This document shows, in pieces, positions 45,814 to 55,260 of a stretch of 64,000 nucleotides of DNA. Under the pieces are notes generated by a model that did no database searches, was not told where the DNA came from, and worked only from the letters and a program-made list of their open reading frames with translations. The stretch covers positions 2,294,001-2,358,000 of the forward strand of contig NZ_CP076128.1 in NCBI RefSeq assembly GCF_018736065.1, given 5' to 3'. The first letter of the stretch is position 1; each line of letters starts with the position of its first letter. A program made the position numbers and the translations under genes. Source of the stretch: Flammeovirga kamogawensis (GTDB lineage Bacteria > Bacteroidota > Bacteroidia > Cytophagales > Flammeovirgaceae).

Positions 45814-46275
45814 ATGAAAAGAAATGAAAACCTAGTTCCATTATCCCACGAACACCACCACGGTTTATTATTTTGTAGTCGTTTAAAAAAAGCGAAGAAT
45901 ACAGATAAAGAAACCATTGTAAATTATATCAATGATTTTTATACAAATGTTTTAAAGGAACATTTAAATAAAGAAGAAGTTGCTCTACTGCACTTAATAA
46001 CTGATAAAAATTTAAAAACTCGTTTCTTAAACGATCATCAGGTTATTCATAAAATGGCTGAAAATGTAACTGCTACCCCAGAAGATATATATGATCAAGC
46101 ATTAGCAATAAGTCAATTTTTAAATAACCACATCAGATTTGAGGAACGTATATTGTTTCCTTGGATAGAAGCACATGCTACAGAAGAACAATTATTTTCT
46201 GCTGGTAACGACTTAAATGTTGATGTTGATGAAGTAGAAGCTCATGCATTTGAGCCTGAGTTTTGGGAAGATTAA
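45814..46275 (+). CDS. Hemerythrin HHE-domain protein
   Basis: 153 residues. A four-helix bundle with metal-ligand candidates: HEHHHGLLF near the start, then HLNKEEVALLHLI, NDHQVIHKM and the closing NNHIRFEERILFPWIE. This is the hemerythrin HHE pattern of histidines and carboxylates that binds a diiron centre. Relatives store or sense O2, NO or iron in the cytoplasm. It ends at a bidirectional terminator shared with fabV. Confidence 0.88.
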   Translation: MKRNENLVPLSHEHHHGLLFCSRLKKAKNTDKETIVNYINDFYTNVLKEHLNKEEVALLHLITDKNLKTRFLNDHQVIHKMAENVTATPEDIYDQALAISQFLNNHIRFEERILFPWIEAHATEEQLFSAGNDLNVDVDEVEAHAFEPEFWED

Positions 46276-46294
46276 ACACAATATTTTGAGTATA

Positions 46295-46332
46295 AAAAAA
46301 CAGCAGTACTTTTTAGAATACTGCTGTTTTTA
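46295..46332. terminator. Bidirectional terminator between hemerythrin gene and fabV
   Basis: AAAAAACAGCAGTA pairs with TACTGCTGTTTTT around a ten-base loop, with T-runs on either strand. Confidence 0.88.
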
Positions 46333-46345
46333 TTTATATCAATTA

Positions 46346-47533
46346 CTATCCTATTGAAGGAATAGCAACTACTTCATCTACATCTGCAGCATAATCTACA
46401 CCATCAACTTTAAAACCAAATAAGTTGAAGAAGTCATCAGAATAACCTTTCAAATCACCTATTTCATTTAAATTTTCTGTTGTAGCAATTGCCCAAAGTT
46501 TATCTACTTCAGCCTGAACATCTTCACGCATTTCCCAATCGTCAATTCTTACACGACCTTTATCGTCTAATTGTAAGTCTGCACCATAAATACGGTCAGC
46601 GTATAAACGTTGGATTTGCTCAATACACCCTTCATGGATTCCATCTGCTTTCATAATTTTGTAAAGCAATGATATATATAAAGGAATAACAGGAATTGCA
46701 GAAGAAGCTTGTGTTACCAATGCTTTGTTTACAGAAACAATTGCTTTACCGTTAAGATCAGCAGATTTTTCTGTGATCTTGAAAGCTGTAGCTTCTAAAT
46801 CATCTTTTGCAGCACCAATAGTACCTTTTCTGTAAACTGGTTCTGTTAATTTTGGCCCAATATAAGAATAAGCATATGTTTGGAAGTCTTGTGCTAACAC
46901 ACCTGCTTCTTTCATAGCTGTAATCCACATGTCCCAATCTTCACCACCCATTACTTCAACAGTATTTGCAATATCGTCTTCAGTTGCTGGTTGGATTGTT
47001 ACTTCAGAAACATTTCCTGTATGGAAATCTACTGTTTTGTTTGTAAATACATCACCAATAGGTTTTAAAACAGACTTATGTCTTTTACCTGTATTTGGGT
47101 TTGTTCTTACTGGAGATGCTAAACTATAGATCACTAAATCAACCTGACCTAAGTCTTCTTTGATCATGTCGATAGTTTGTTGCTTAATTTCGTTAGAAAA
47201 AGCATCACCGTTAATACTTTTTGCATACAAACCTGCTTTATGAGCTTGTTGCTCAAATGCAGCACTATTGTACCAACCCGGAGAAGCCGGACGACCTGCA
47301 GAAGGTGCTTTTTCTAAGAATACACCAATAGTTGATGCGTTGCTACCAAATGCACTTGTAATTCTAGATGCCAAGCCAAAACCTGTAGATGCACCAATTA
47401 CTAATACTTTTTTTGCACCGTCAATCTCTCCTTTAGATTTAACGTATTCAATCTGATTAATAACATTTTGCTCACATCCTTTAGGGTGAGCTGTTAAACA
47501 GATAAAGCCTCTTGTTCTAGGTTCGATAATCAT
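46346..47533 (-). CDS. fabV: Trans-2-enoyl-CoA/ACP reductase FabV
   Basis: 395 residues, the usual length. It catalyses the last reduction of each fatty-acid elongation cycle, NAD(P)H-dependent. Seen: the Rossmann loop VLVIGASTGFGLASR (about 43-57), the family motif SPGWYNSAAFE, YSLASPVRTNP, and the catalytic Tyr234 and Lys243 in the Y-x8-K arrangement (VYRKGTIGAAK). FabV is the triclosan-tolerant type of enoyl reductase. A TACCTTTG promoter box lies 81 bases upstream. Confidence 0.95.
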   Translation of the reverse strand: MIIEPRTRGFICLTAHPKGCEQNVINQIEYVKSKGEIDGAKKVLVIGASTGFGLASRITSAFGSNASTIGVFLEKAPSAGRPASPGWYNSAAFEQQAHKAGLYAKSINGDAFSNEIKQQTIDMIKEDLGQVDLVIYSLASPVRTNPNTGKRHKSVLKPIGDVFTNKTVDFHTGNVSEVTIQPATEDDIANTVEVMGGEDWDMWITAMKEAGVLAQDFQTYAYSYIGPKLTEPVYRKGTIGAAKDDLEATAFKITEKSADLNGKAIVSVNKALVTQASSAIPVIPLYISLLYKIMKADGIHEGCIEQIQRLYADRIYGADLQLDDKGRVRIDDWEMREDVQAEVDKLWAIATTENLNEIGDLKGYSDDFFNLFGFKVDGVDYAADVDEVVAIPSIG

Positions 47534-47613
47534 ATCTTAAATACTTATTTTGTTCATCCACATTACTGTTTCCGAAACGTCTTAAATAAATGGTTATGTC
47601 TTTTTTGAGCGAG

Positions 47614-47621
47614 CAAAGGTA
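47614..47621 (-). promoter_or_regulatory. -7 promoter box TACCTTTG before fabV (minus strand)
   Basis: Exact TAnnTTTG match reading leftward, 80 bases before the fabV ATG. No clear -33 TTG upstream. Confidence 0.4.
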
Positions 47622-47717
47622 ATAAATTTTAGGATATAAGATTTTAAATCACACATTTTAAGCGTACCAAGACTCAATAAATAACTAAATTTTAAAATTG
47701 AATAATTATTCATCAGT

Positions 47718-49958
47718 TTAATTATTTGCCTCAATTCCAGCTATAACATATTTAATCTCTCCGTAAGAGTATTTACTGCCCAATACTTCTTTTAAACTTT
47801 TAAGCGATTTATCTTCAGCATTTTCAACTGCTTTTTCAATCTTATTGCGTTTTACTTTACTCTTTATAATCTCGCTAACCTCAATTTTACCTAAGCCAAT
47901 ACACTTTGCAATATGTGTTTCCACAGCTCCTTCAGAAATACCTCTTTCTCTGGCAATTTCTTCTACTGAATTTCCATTTCTAAAAAGAACATAAGTCTGA
48001 ATATGCGTTGCAATTTTTCTTTTAGTATCGTTTTTGCCACTTACTCTAACCTTTGCCTTTAAAGGAATATCTTTTCGTTTTTCATTTTTAATTACATAAT
48101 CAGGCTTATTAATATCTTGTTTCAATAAATCATTACCATCTATATAAGACAGGATCAATTTTTCTGAACGTAACATTCTTTGCCCTTGATTATAAATATG
48201 AGACGAAAGTACTTTTAATTCGTTTCTATACCCAATAACACCAGGTTGACCATTTAAACTATCGTGATGATCCATTACCAACTTATGTTTTTCTTTAAGT
48301 AATGGGTTAAAATAAGCAATTGCTTTCTCGACTCTTTCTAATAAATGTTTGATGTAGCCATCGTGTTCATCTATAATAATCTGATGCGATTGGTGCATAA
48401 AACTCTGCCCTACTTTCTTAATTTTCTGTATCTCATCTAAAAGTTGTTTCGCCCACTTTTTATGCTTTTGCTTTGTCGATAAATTCTCCAGCATATCATA
48501 AGAGGTAAGGTGCTCTAATAAATTATCTGTAAGATAACTTAAATCGAAAGCATTCATTAAAGTCTGGTGAATAAAGTTTCTTGCTTCTAATTTTAACTGT
48601 GGAGTCAATTCTTCTATTGACTGAGAACTCTGAGTAAATGCACTCAAATTTCTATCTATTGCAATTCCTCTTTCAGAAATTGGTGAGGCTAAAACCAACC
48701 CATCTAAAGAAGTTAATCGAGATAGTGCCACATAAGTTTGTCCTGCAGCAAAAGCACGTCCTACATCAATTATTGCTTTCTCGAACGTTAACCCTTGACT
48801 TTTATGTACAGTTATTGCCCATGCTAACTTTAATGGGAATTGATGAAACTCTCCAATTAATACTTCTTCAACCTCTTTAGTTACTTTATTGAGAACATAT
48901 TTTTTATTTTCCCAAGAGTATTTTTCAACACTAAACTCTGGCGTTCCATCATCAAATTCAACATAAATATCTTCGTCTGTTAGTCTGGTAATTTTTCCAA
49001 TTTTACCATTAAAGTAGCGACTTTCTCCAGAGTAATCATTTTTAATAAACATTACTTGGGCATCAACTTTTAATTTTAAAATTTCCTCATTAGGATATTG
49101 ACTTTCAGAAAATTCACCTATAACTTTTGCTTGGTATTCGTATTGTTTGCCTTTTATTTCTTTAAGCCAAGACTGGTTTTTCTCGTTGGCTATTTTATTA
49201 TGTGTAGTTAACTGAATATAGCCATCATCTGTAGATTGTTTAAAATCTGGATTGTAATGGGTATTTAGCACTTTTACATCGTTACTTGTTACTTTGTTTT
49301 CCCGTAAATGATTTAAAATATTTACAAAAGTTGGATCAGCTTGTCTGTATACCTTATTTAATTCTACATGTACCATGCTCGTTTCATGAAACACTTTTGC
49401 ATTAAAGAAATAGCCATTCGGATAATACTTATAGAGGTACTGCCATTCTTCTTGCTTAATTACTGGAGGCAACTGTAACATATCTCCAATAAACAGTACT
49501 TGTACACCTCCAAATGGCAAATCTTTTCTTTTACGAACGTTACGTAAAATTAAATCCATTGCATCCAACATATCAGCCCTTAGCATACTCACTTCGTCAA
49601 TAATCAAAAGCTCCATTCCTTCTAGAATTGCACGCTTTGTAGCCCCCATTTTCATCCCTTTAAATAAAGATTTAGGTGTATTAATATGAGCTACTGTTGT
49701 TGCATTTTCATCTAATTCTAAATTCGGATCAGGAATAAAAGAACCAAAAGGAAGCTGAAAAAGTGAGTGTATTGTTACTCCTCCAGCATTTATTGCTGCA
49801 ATACCTGTTGGTGCTGCAATACACACACTTTTGTGAGTGTTTTCATGAAGAGAACGTAATAAAGTTGTTTTACCAGTACCGGCTTTACCCGTTAAAAAGA
49901 TATGACAGTTGGTAGTATTTACATATCTTGATACAATATCTTGCAATGAATTTTCCAT
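47718..49958 (-). CDS. Pif1-like DNA helicase with C-terminal HTH
   Basis: 746 residues. A superfamily 1B helicase: Walker A GKAGTGKTT (about 24-32), motif Ia IAAPTGIAAINAGG, Walker B LLIIDEVSML, FIGDMLQLPPV (motif III) and the late AITVHKSQGLTFEKAIID and YVALSRLTSLDGL motifs (V and VI). A middle region (about 480-600) is helical. The end has a winged/HTH_40-like domain (SVEEIARERGISEGAVETHI). It should unwind 5'-to-3' DNA in replication or repair; Bacteroidota often carry one such protein. Confidence 0.9.
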   Translation of the reverse strand: MENSLQDIVSRYVNTTNCHIFLTGKAGTGKTTLLRSLHENTHKSVCIAAPTGIAAINAGGVTIHSLFQLPFGSFIPDPNLELDENATTVAHINTPKSLFKGMKMGATKRAILEGMELLIIDEVSMLRADMLDAMDLILRNVRKRKDLPFGGVQVLFIGDMLQLPPVIKQEEWQYLYKYYPNGYFFNAKVFHETSMVHVELNKVYRQADPTFVNILNHLRENKVTSNDVKVLNTHYNPDFKQSTDDGYIQLTTHNKIANEKNQSWLKEIKGKQYEYQAKVIGEFSESQYPNEEILKLKVDAQVMFIKNDYSGESRYFNGKIGKITRLTDEDIYVEFDDGTPEFSVEKYSWENKKYVLNKVTKEVEEVLIGEFHQFPLKLAWAITVHKSQGLTFEKAIIDVGRAFAAGQTYVALSRLTSLDGLVLASPISERGIAIDRNLSAFTQSSQSIEELTPQLKLEARNFIHQTLMNAFDLSYLTDNLLEHLTSYDMLENLSTKQKHKKWAKQLLDEIQKIKKVGQSFMHQSHQIIIDEHDGYIKHLLERVEKAIAYFNPLLKEKHKLVMDHHDSLNGQPGVIGYRNELKVLSSHIYNQGQRMLRSEKLILSYIDGNDLLKQDINKPDYVIKNEKRKDIPLKAKVRVSGKNDTKRKIATHIQTYVLFRNGNSVEEIARERGISEGAVETHIAKCIGLGKIEVSEIIKSKVKRNKIEKAVENAEDKSLKSLKEVLGSKYSYGEIKYVIAGIEANN

Positions 49959-50120
49959 GAACCGTTAGACTGTTTGGTTTTATTGTTAAGGATAAATGAA
50001 TGGAGACACAAGTTCTTGAAAAATTAAATAGTGAACAAGTAGAATTTTAAATTTAGCAGAAGGCTTTTAGCTATTTAATTTTTAATTGACAAGCTAAACT
50101 TCCGAAGAAAATAGTATTCG

Positions 50121-50148
50121 TTTTGAAGACACATTTTTTGTACCTTCG
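50121..50148 (+). promoter_or_regulatory. Candidate promoter of the second amine oxidase gene
   Basis: TTTTG at 50121-50125 and TACCTTCG at 50141-50148 (one mismatch to TAnnTTTG). The spacing is shorter than usual. The ATG at 50184 lies 35 bases on. Confidence 0.3.
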
Positions 50149-50183
50149 GCTCAATATTTAACATTTTGATATTTATAATTCAA

Positions 50184-51245
50184 ATGCTAATTAAAAAAGC
50201 TACTAAAACAATTATTATCGGTGGAGGGCTCTCTGGAGTACTAACTGCTTATAGGTTATATCAGAAAGGACAAGAAGCTATTATTCTTGAAGCAAGTGAT
50301 AGATTAGGAGGCCGAATTAAAACAATACATTCAGAAAATGGGACTCCTTTAGAGATGGGGGCAACTTGGTTCACTTCTCAGCATTTGCAATTAATACAAC
50401 TTATTAGAGAATTAGGGCTTAAAGGTTTTAAACAATTTTCTAAAGGTCCTTTATTTTTTCAGGCAACACCTACAACACCCCCTCAAAAATTTGAACTCCC
50501 CCCTCAAGATCCTAGTTATAGAATTGCAGGTGGAACAGCTCAACTTATCAAAAAAATTAGTCAGCAATTACCAATAGAAAATATCTTACTGAACGAAAAA
50601 GTAGAAAGTATAGATTTTACAAATGATGAGGTGTGTATTGTAAAAACAAAACAATATGAATTTACTTGTCAGAAAGTTGTATCTAGTTTACCTCCTGCCC
50701 TTTTTACGCAAAGTATAACACTTCTACCAAGTCTAAAAAGTGACATTAAAGCATTATTTGCAGATACACATACCTGGATGCATGATGCTATAAAAGTAGG
50801 TATTACCTATCAAAAGGCATTTTGGAAAACCAATAATATGTCTGGAATGTTTTTTAGTAACAATGGTCCTATTGCGGAATTACATGACCATTGCAATGCA
50901 AAAGAAAATAGGTTTGCTTTAGTAGGTTTTATCCACCCATCATTTCAAGATTTCTCTAAAGATGAAAGAGAAAAAGTGGTAATTAAACAATTACAAAGTG
51001 CTTATGGAGAAGAAGCCAAACATTATTTACAATACAATGAAAATCTTTGGTTAGATAATGAATTGACTTCTGACGGCCAGTATCAGGATCTTGTTCCTCA
51101 TCAAAATAATGGTGATGTGTTACTTCAAACACCTCTATTCAACAATCGCTTGTTTATTGTAAGTACAGAGTCGTCTCCACATTTTGGCGGATATTTAGAA
51201 GGTGCAGTCTATAGAGCAAATACTGTTGCAGAAGAAGTACTCTAA
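50184..51245 (+). CDS. FAD-dependent amine oxidase-like protein (short form)
   Basis: 353 residues from the ATG at 50184; a TTG 18 bases upstream is less likely. It has the Rossmann loop TIIIGGGLSGVLTAYRL, RLGGRIKT, and the substrate-side signature GTPLEMGATWF of the monoamine oxidase superfamily. The C-terminal FAD segment is present in a reduced form (FGGYLEGAVYRANTVAEEV). The protein is shorter than most relatives. Its stop overlaps the stop of the convergent caspase gene by three bases, so no terminator separates them. Confidence 0.85.
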   Translation: MLIKKATKTIIIGGGLSGVLTAYRLYQKGQEAIILEASDRLGGRIKTIHSENGTPLEMGATWFTSQHLQLIQLIRELGLKGFKQFSKGPLFFQATPTTPPQKFELPPQDPSYRIAGGTAQLIKKISQQLPIENILLNEKVESIDFTNDEVCIVKTKQYEFTCQKVVSSLPPALFTQSITLLPSLKSDIKALFADTHTWMHDAIKVGITYQKAFWKTNNMSGMFFSNNGPIAELHDHCNAKENRFALVGFIHPSFQDFSKDEREKVVIKQLQSAYGEEAKHYLQYNENLWLDNELTSDGQYQDLVPHQNNGDVLLQTPLFNNRLFIVSTESSPHFGGYLEGAVYRANTVAEEVL

Positions 51246-54200
51246 TTACAAGAAATACATTTTCCATCAATAGAATAATACTCTACAGAATTGTCGTTAT
51301 CTCTTGCATTTACTTTACAACAAGCTACAGGAATCCCTGCCCATTTGCCATTTGTAATTACTTCATAGTTAAATGGGACTACTACTTTTCCAGAACCACG
51401 ATCTAAGCAGCCATATTTGCCGTTCACTCTTACTTTTACTAAACCGCACTCTAGAAATTCAATTTCTTGGAATGCTCTACCGCCAAGAATTTTTCCATCG
51501 GGTGAAGTTAATTGCTTAGAATGATCTTTTAAAGTGAGAATAGAGTAGCCATTTTGTGTAAGTTGAATGTGTTTATATTCAATAGGTACTACTAATCTTC
51601 CTGCGTAATCAATTACACCTTTAAAATCATTTTTTTGCACAATATAAAAACCACCTTTTGCTGTAAACACTTTGCCGTTTGTCTGCTTATCATAACTATA
51701 TAAATGAGATAATCCTTTTGATGGGTCTTCAATCACTTTTGCAAAATTATAAGATGGTGTAATTTTCAAACTCGTTTTAGTATATGCAATTGCTTTACTA
51801 TTTTCTCTCATTCCTTTAAAATAGAGTGCATATTTATAATCAAACCAAGGGCATTTGGGTAAGTTTTCTTTTGCCATAAGATAGAGCTTGTGCAATTCTT
51901 CAGTTTTATCAAACTGTATGTACACATTCCAGAGCATTTTATAATTTTCTAGTTTATAAGGGTTTTTCAACATAGCCGCCTTACAACTTCCTTCCATCAA
52001 TTTATAATCTTTTTGAGCATATGCTATTGATGCAATAAAGAGATCTAAATCAGAAAAATTAGCTCTCATTTGGGAATACATCACTGTAGCTTGTTTGGCT
52101 ATTTCCATGTTTCCATCTACTCTGTAGGCATATTCTGCATTATTTTTTAAAGCAACCTGATTAAAAGGTGCTAAAAGTAACGCTTGATTAAACAACGCAT
52201 AAACTTCGGACGATTTCACCCTAAAAACATTAGGATACCTTGTAAAAAGTTTCCCTAATTCTGCATACAAATCTGCATTTGTAGGGTGCAATTCTATTGC
52301 AGATAAAAGTAATTGTTGAGCATCTATTAATAATGCAATATCTCTATCCTGCCTATCGTAAAATTCTTCTTTTAGCTTTACATAAGAAAGGTAAGTAGAT
52401 GTAGAAATATAACTCCCTTTTAATAACTTATTTAAAAGCTTTTCTGCTTCTAATAAATCACCTAAATCTATCAATAAAGCAGCCTTTGTTTCTTCAATAC
52501 TTATATCTGCTCCTGCTTTTAATGTAGCTTCTTTCAACAAACCCCATGCTTTTTGGTAATAGCCCATCATCTGATACACCTGTGCTTTACCAACATAACC
52601 TTTTGCATTTTTAGGGATGATATCAATTATTTCATCATACATTTTTATAGCATCAGCATAGTTTTCTTCTATAATAAAAGTAGTTGCTAACGTACTTTTA
52701 GGTGTTGTCCATTTTGGCATTAAACTACTTGCTTTAGCAACACTTTCTTTAGTTTTTGCTAACTCCATTAATTTCTGATTTACAAGTGCAATTCCGTTAT
52801 ATGGATACGCCGCATTGGGTTGCTGCTCAATTATTTTATTAAAAAGTGCTACAGCTTTTGGAAAACTTCTGATATCGTTCCCTATAATAATTTCATAGGC
52901 TTCTAAAAACCACTTTCGAGCATATATAACATCTGTAATTAATGGAGTATTGTTATACAAATGGATAGCATAATCTAACTGATAAATGGCTTCTTTAATT
53001 TGATTAATAGAAGGTTGAACCGAAGTTCCTAAAATAAAAGGAGTAATAATATTCTGTGCATCTTCTTGCAATGCTATTGCTAAAGTTCCTTTAGCATTTT
53101 CTTTTTCTTGCTCACTATAATGCTCTGACTCTTCTATTTTAGAATAAAAATCTTCTGCATAAGGTAACGGAATTGTTAGTTCTGATTGCTCTAATTTAGA
53201 AGTACTCATTGCATAAAAACTATTTTGAGTAGCAGCAACTTTCGCATTAGCTCCTAGAGGGTTTTGACCCATTTCTTTTACTGCATAATCTTTACTATTT
53301 AGCAATAAAAGTTGTCCTTTATTTCCTAAGATTAAAATATAGTTTTCATCCAGTTTCATTAAACGATTAGGAATATGTCTATTGGGTAATTTTATCTCAG
53401 CAACCAATTTCTTTTTTACAACATCAAGTACTTTTACTCCTCTTCCGTTGGGTATAATTAATTGAGTACCCTCTTTTACAAAAACCATTTCTCTAGTTAC
53501 TTGAACAGGTACTTTCGCTTCCATTACTTTTTCCTTGCTCTTTATATCCCATACGATAAGCTGACCTTCAATGTCTGCAGTCGCAATATAATTTCCATCA
53601 TTAGTAATCGTAATATTTTGTATAGCGGCTTGTGTTTTAGCAAGTTTTTCTCCTGTTACTGATTCTTTTTTCCATATAAAAATAGTCCCTTTTTCATCAC
53701 CAGTTGCAATGGTTGCTTCTTTGCTAATTGCCAAAGCACTTATTGATGCTTTATGGTAGTCCGCTTTAGCTATTAGATTATTATTTAAATACCTAGCTAT
53801 CGTTTTAGAAACTCCTGCAAATGCCCAATACTCTCCATTTCCTGTGAATAACTTAGGAGTATCATAATCAACTTTAAGTTTTGCAACAGAATGAAGAGAA
53901 TTATCTAAGATTTCAATCGTATTATTTTTAAAACTTATCAACACCTTATTATTAAATGTTGATATGCTTTCTAAATGTTGATAACTTTTTGATGTTGATG
54001 AAAATGAAATTGATGTATTCTCTGTTGCCTTAATATATTTAGGAGGAATTAGTCTGTGTTGATCAATAGCTGCTAAAAAAGTACTTAATTCTTCTTTCTG
54101 ATTTTCTACGGGGTCCGAAGTCGTAGTATTAACAGCTCTGCTCGCTACTTCCATTCCAGATATGTTATAATTATTCTGTCGAGCTAAATCAAGAAGCTTT

Positions 54201-55054
54201 GCGTCTACTGTCATTAAGATGTCTGCATCATTTCCTTTGTATTGAGGAGACTGTTTTCCTTTTGTTTCTCTACGAACATTACCACGCGTATAATCATAAA
54301 GTTCCCCTAAATCAACGGCATTATTTTCATCAATATCTGCTTCACCCATTAATCCTTTCAATAAAAAGTGCGTAAAAGCTCCATGTCCATTTCCCCACTC
54401 AATTCCCTCGTAAGAAAGCTGGTTTGGGGCACAAGAAACTAGTTTGTTTGTATTGTTCCAATCGGCAATTAACGATGTTAATGTTTGATCTGATAACCCA
54501 TCAGTACTTAAAATATGACCTGAACGGCAAGCATCTGTAATCATTAAAACATGAAATTTCTTCATGGCCGTCATCTTACTCACCATTTTTTGTAACATGC
54601 TAACATCAATTGAAGTCATCATATAAAAGCTCTTTTCTTCTGGAGAAGAAGCATCATGTGTTAATAAATAAGCATTATCCGTCATGGCATCTACATCACC
54701 ATGTCCGGCAAAATAAAAAATCAGTTGATCTCCTTCTTTAGCTGTACTCAACTCTTTTCTTATGCTTGTCCAAACTTGAATTGCAGTAGCTTTATTATCT
54801 AAAAAAAGATGAATATTAGAAGGGTTGATGTGGGCATGCTGCGTTAAAAAATTGGCAAATGCTTCTGCATCTTTATTCGCATATTTTAATTGTGCTGCCG
54901 TTGAAAGGTTCTCATAAGTAGAAACTCCAACAATAATTGCTTTTATATTTTTCTTCTCTTTTTGATCTGCATTTAAAACCAAACCTCTTGATTCTTGTGC
55001 AAATGAGGGTAAAATAAGACAGCATAGTAGTGTAAAAAATGTAAAAAATCTCAC
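51242..55054 (-). CDS. Secreted caspase-like protein with beta-propeller, TPR and WG repeats
   Basis: 1270 residues. Signal peptide about 1-20 (ending SFAQ). A caspase/C14 domain (about 36-285) carries the catalytic pair His118 (FYFAGHGD) and Cys176 (ITDACRSG). Residues about 345-625 form a WD40-like propeller (ATGDEKGTIFIWK, YIATADIEGQLIVWDI). Then follow many TPR-like helices (about 680-1150; GYVGKAQVYQMMGYYQKAWG, ADLYAELGKLFTRYP). The last 100 residues are WG-type repeats (DYAGRLVVPIEYKHIQL, GCLDRGSGKVVVPFNYEVI). It is probably a protease or protease-like scaffold in the periplasm or outer envelope. No inhibitor or partner gene is adjacent. Confidence 0.85.
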   Translation of the reverse strand: MRFFTFFTLLCCLILPSFAQESRGLVLNADQKEKKNIKAIIVGVSTYENLSTAAQLKYANKDAEAFANFLTQHAHINPSNIHLFLDNKATAIQVWTSIRKELSTAKEGDQLIFYFAGHGDVDAMTDNAYLLTHDASSPEEKSFYMMTSIDVSMLQKMVSKMTAMKKFHVLMITDACRSGHILSTDGLSDQTLTSLIADWNNTNKLVSCAPNQLSYEGIEWGNGHGAFTHFLLKGLMGEADIDENNAVDLGELYDYTRGNVRRETKGKQSPQYKGNDADILMTVDAKLLDLARQNNYNISGMEVASRAVNTTTSDPVENQKEELSTFLAAIDQHRLIPPKYIKATENTSISFSSTSKSYQHLESISTFNNKVLISFKNNTIEILDNSLHSVAKLKVDYDTPKLFTGNGEYWAFAGVSKTIARYLNNNLIAKADYHKASISALAISKEATIATGDEKGTIFIWKKESVTGEKLAKTQAAIQNITITNDGNYIATADIEGQLIVWDIKSKEKVMEAKVPVQVTREMVFVKEGTQLIIPNGRGVKVLDVVKKKLVAEIKLPNRHIPNRLMKLDENYILILGNKGQLLLLNSKDYAVKEMGQNPLGANAKVAATQNSFYAMSTSKLEQSELTIPLPYAEDFYSKIEESEHYSEQEKENAKGTLAIALQEDAQNIITPFILGTSVQPSINQIKEAIYQLDYAIHLYNNTPLITDVIYARKWFLEAYEIIIGNDIRSFPKAVALFNKIIEQQPNAAYPYNGIALVNQKLMELAKTKESVAKASSLMPKWTTPKSTLATTFIIEENYADAIKMYDEIIDIIPKNAKGYVGKAQVYQMMGYYQKAWGLLKEATLKAGADISIEETKAALLIDLGDLLEAEKLLNKLLKGSYISTSTYLSYVKLKEEFYDRQDRDIALLIDAQQLLLSAIELHPTNADLYAELGKLFTRYPNVFRVKSSEVYALFNQALLLAPFNQVALKNNAEYAYRVDGNMEIAKQATVMYSQMRANFSDLDLFIASIAYAQKDYKLMEGSCKAAMLKNPYKLENYKMLWNVYIQFDKTEELHKLYLMAKENLPKCPWFDYKYALYFKGMRENSKAIAYTKTSLKITPSYNFAKVIEDPSKGLSHLYSYDKQTNGKVFTAKGGFYIVQKNDFKGVIDYAGRLVVPIEYKHIQLTQNGYSILTLKDHSKQLTSPDGKILGGRAFQEIEFLECGLVKVRVNGKYGCLDRGSGKVVVPFNYEVITNGKWAGIPVACCKVNARDNDNSVEYYSIDGKCISCN

Positions 55055-55260
55055 TGTGGTAGTATTAGTTGGTTGGTCAAAAAGATGTTTTTATAGTACA
55101 AGTTATCAAGTTTTAGAACTGAGAACAAATAAGTTAAGTAAATCGCATTTAAATTTATTAATTGTCTATAGTAATTTTCAATTGTCTCACTAGTAATTAA
55201 CACCTCACACGCAACTTTAAATACTAGCAATAATTATTATTTACTATTTAAAATTTAAAC

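Noticed and set aside
51242-55054. Caspase protein as an anti-phage effector
   Set aside because: It has a signal peptide and no defence genes (nucleotide cyclases, gasdermin-like or TPR partners) next to it, so a cytoplasmic suicide role is not supported.
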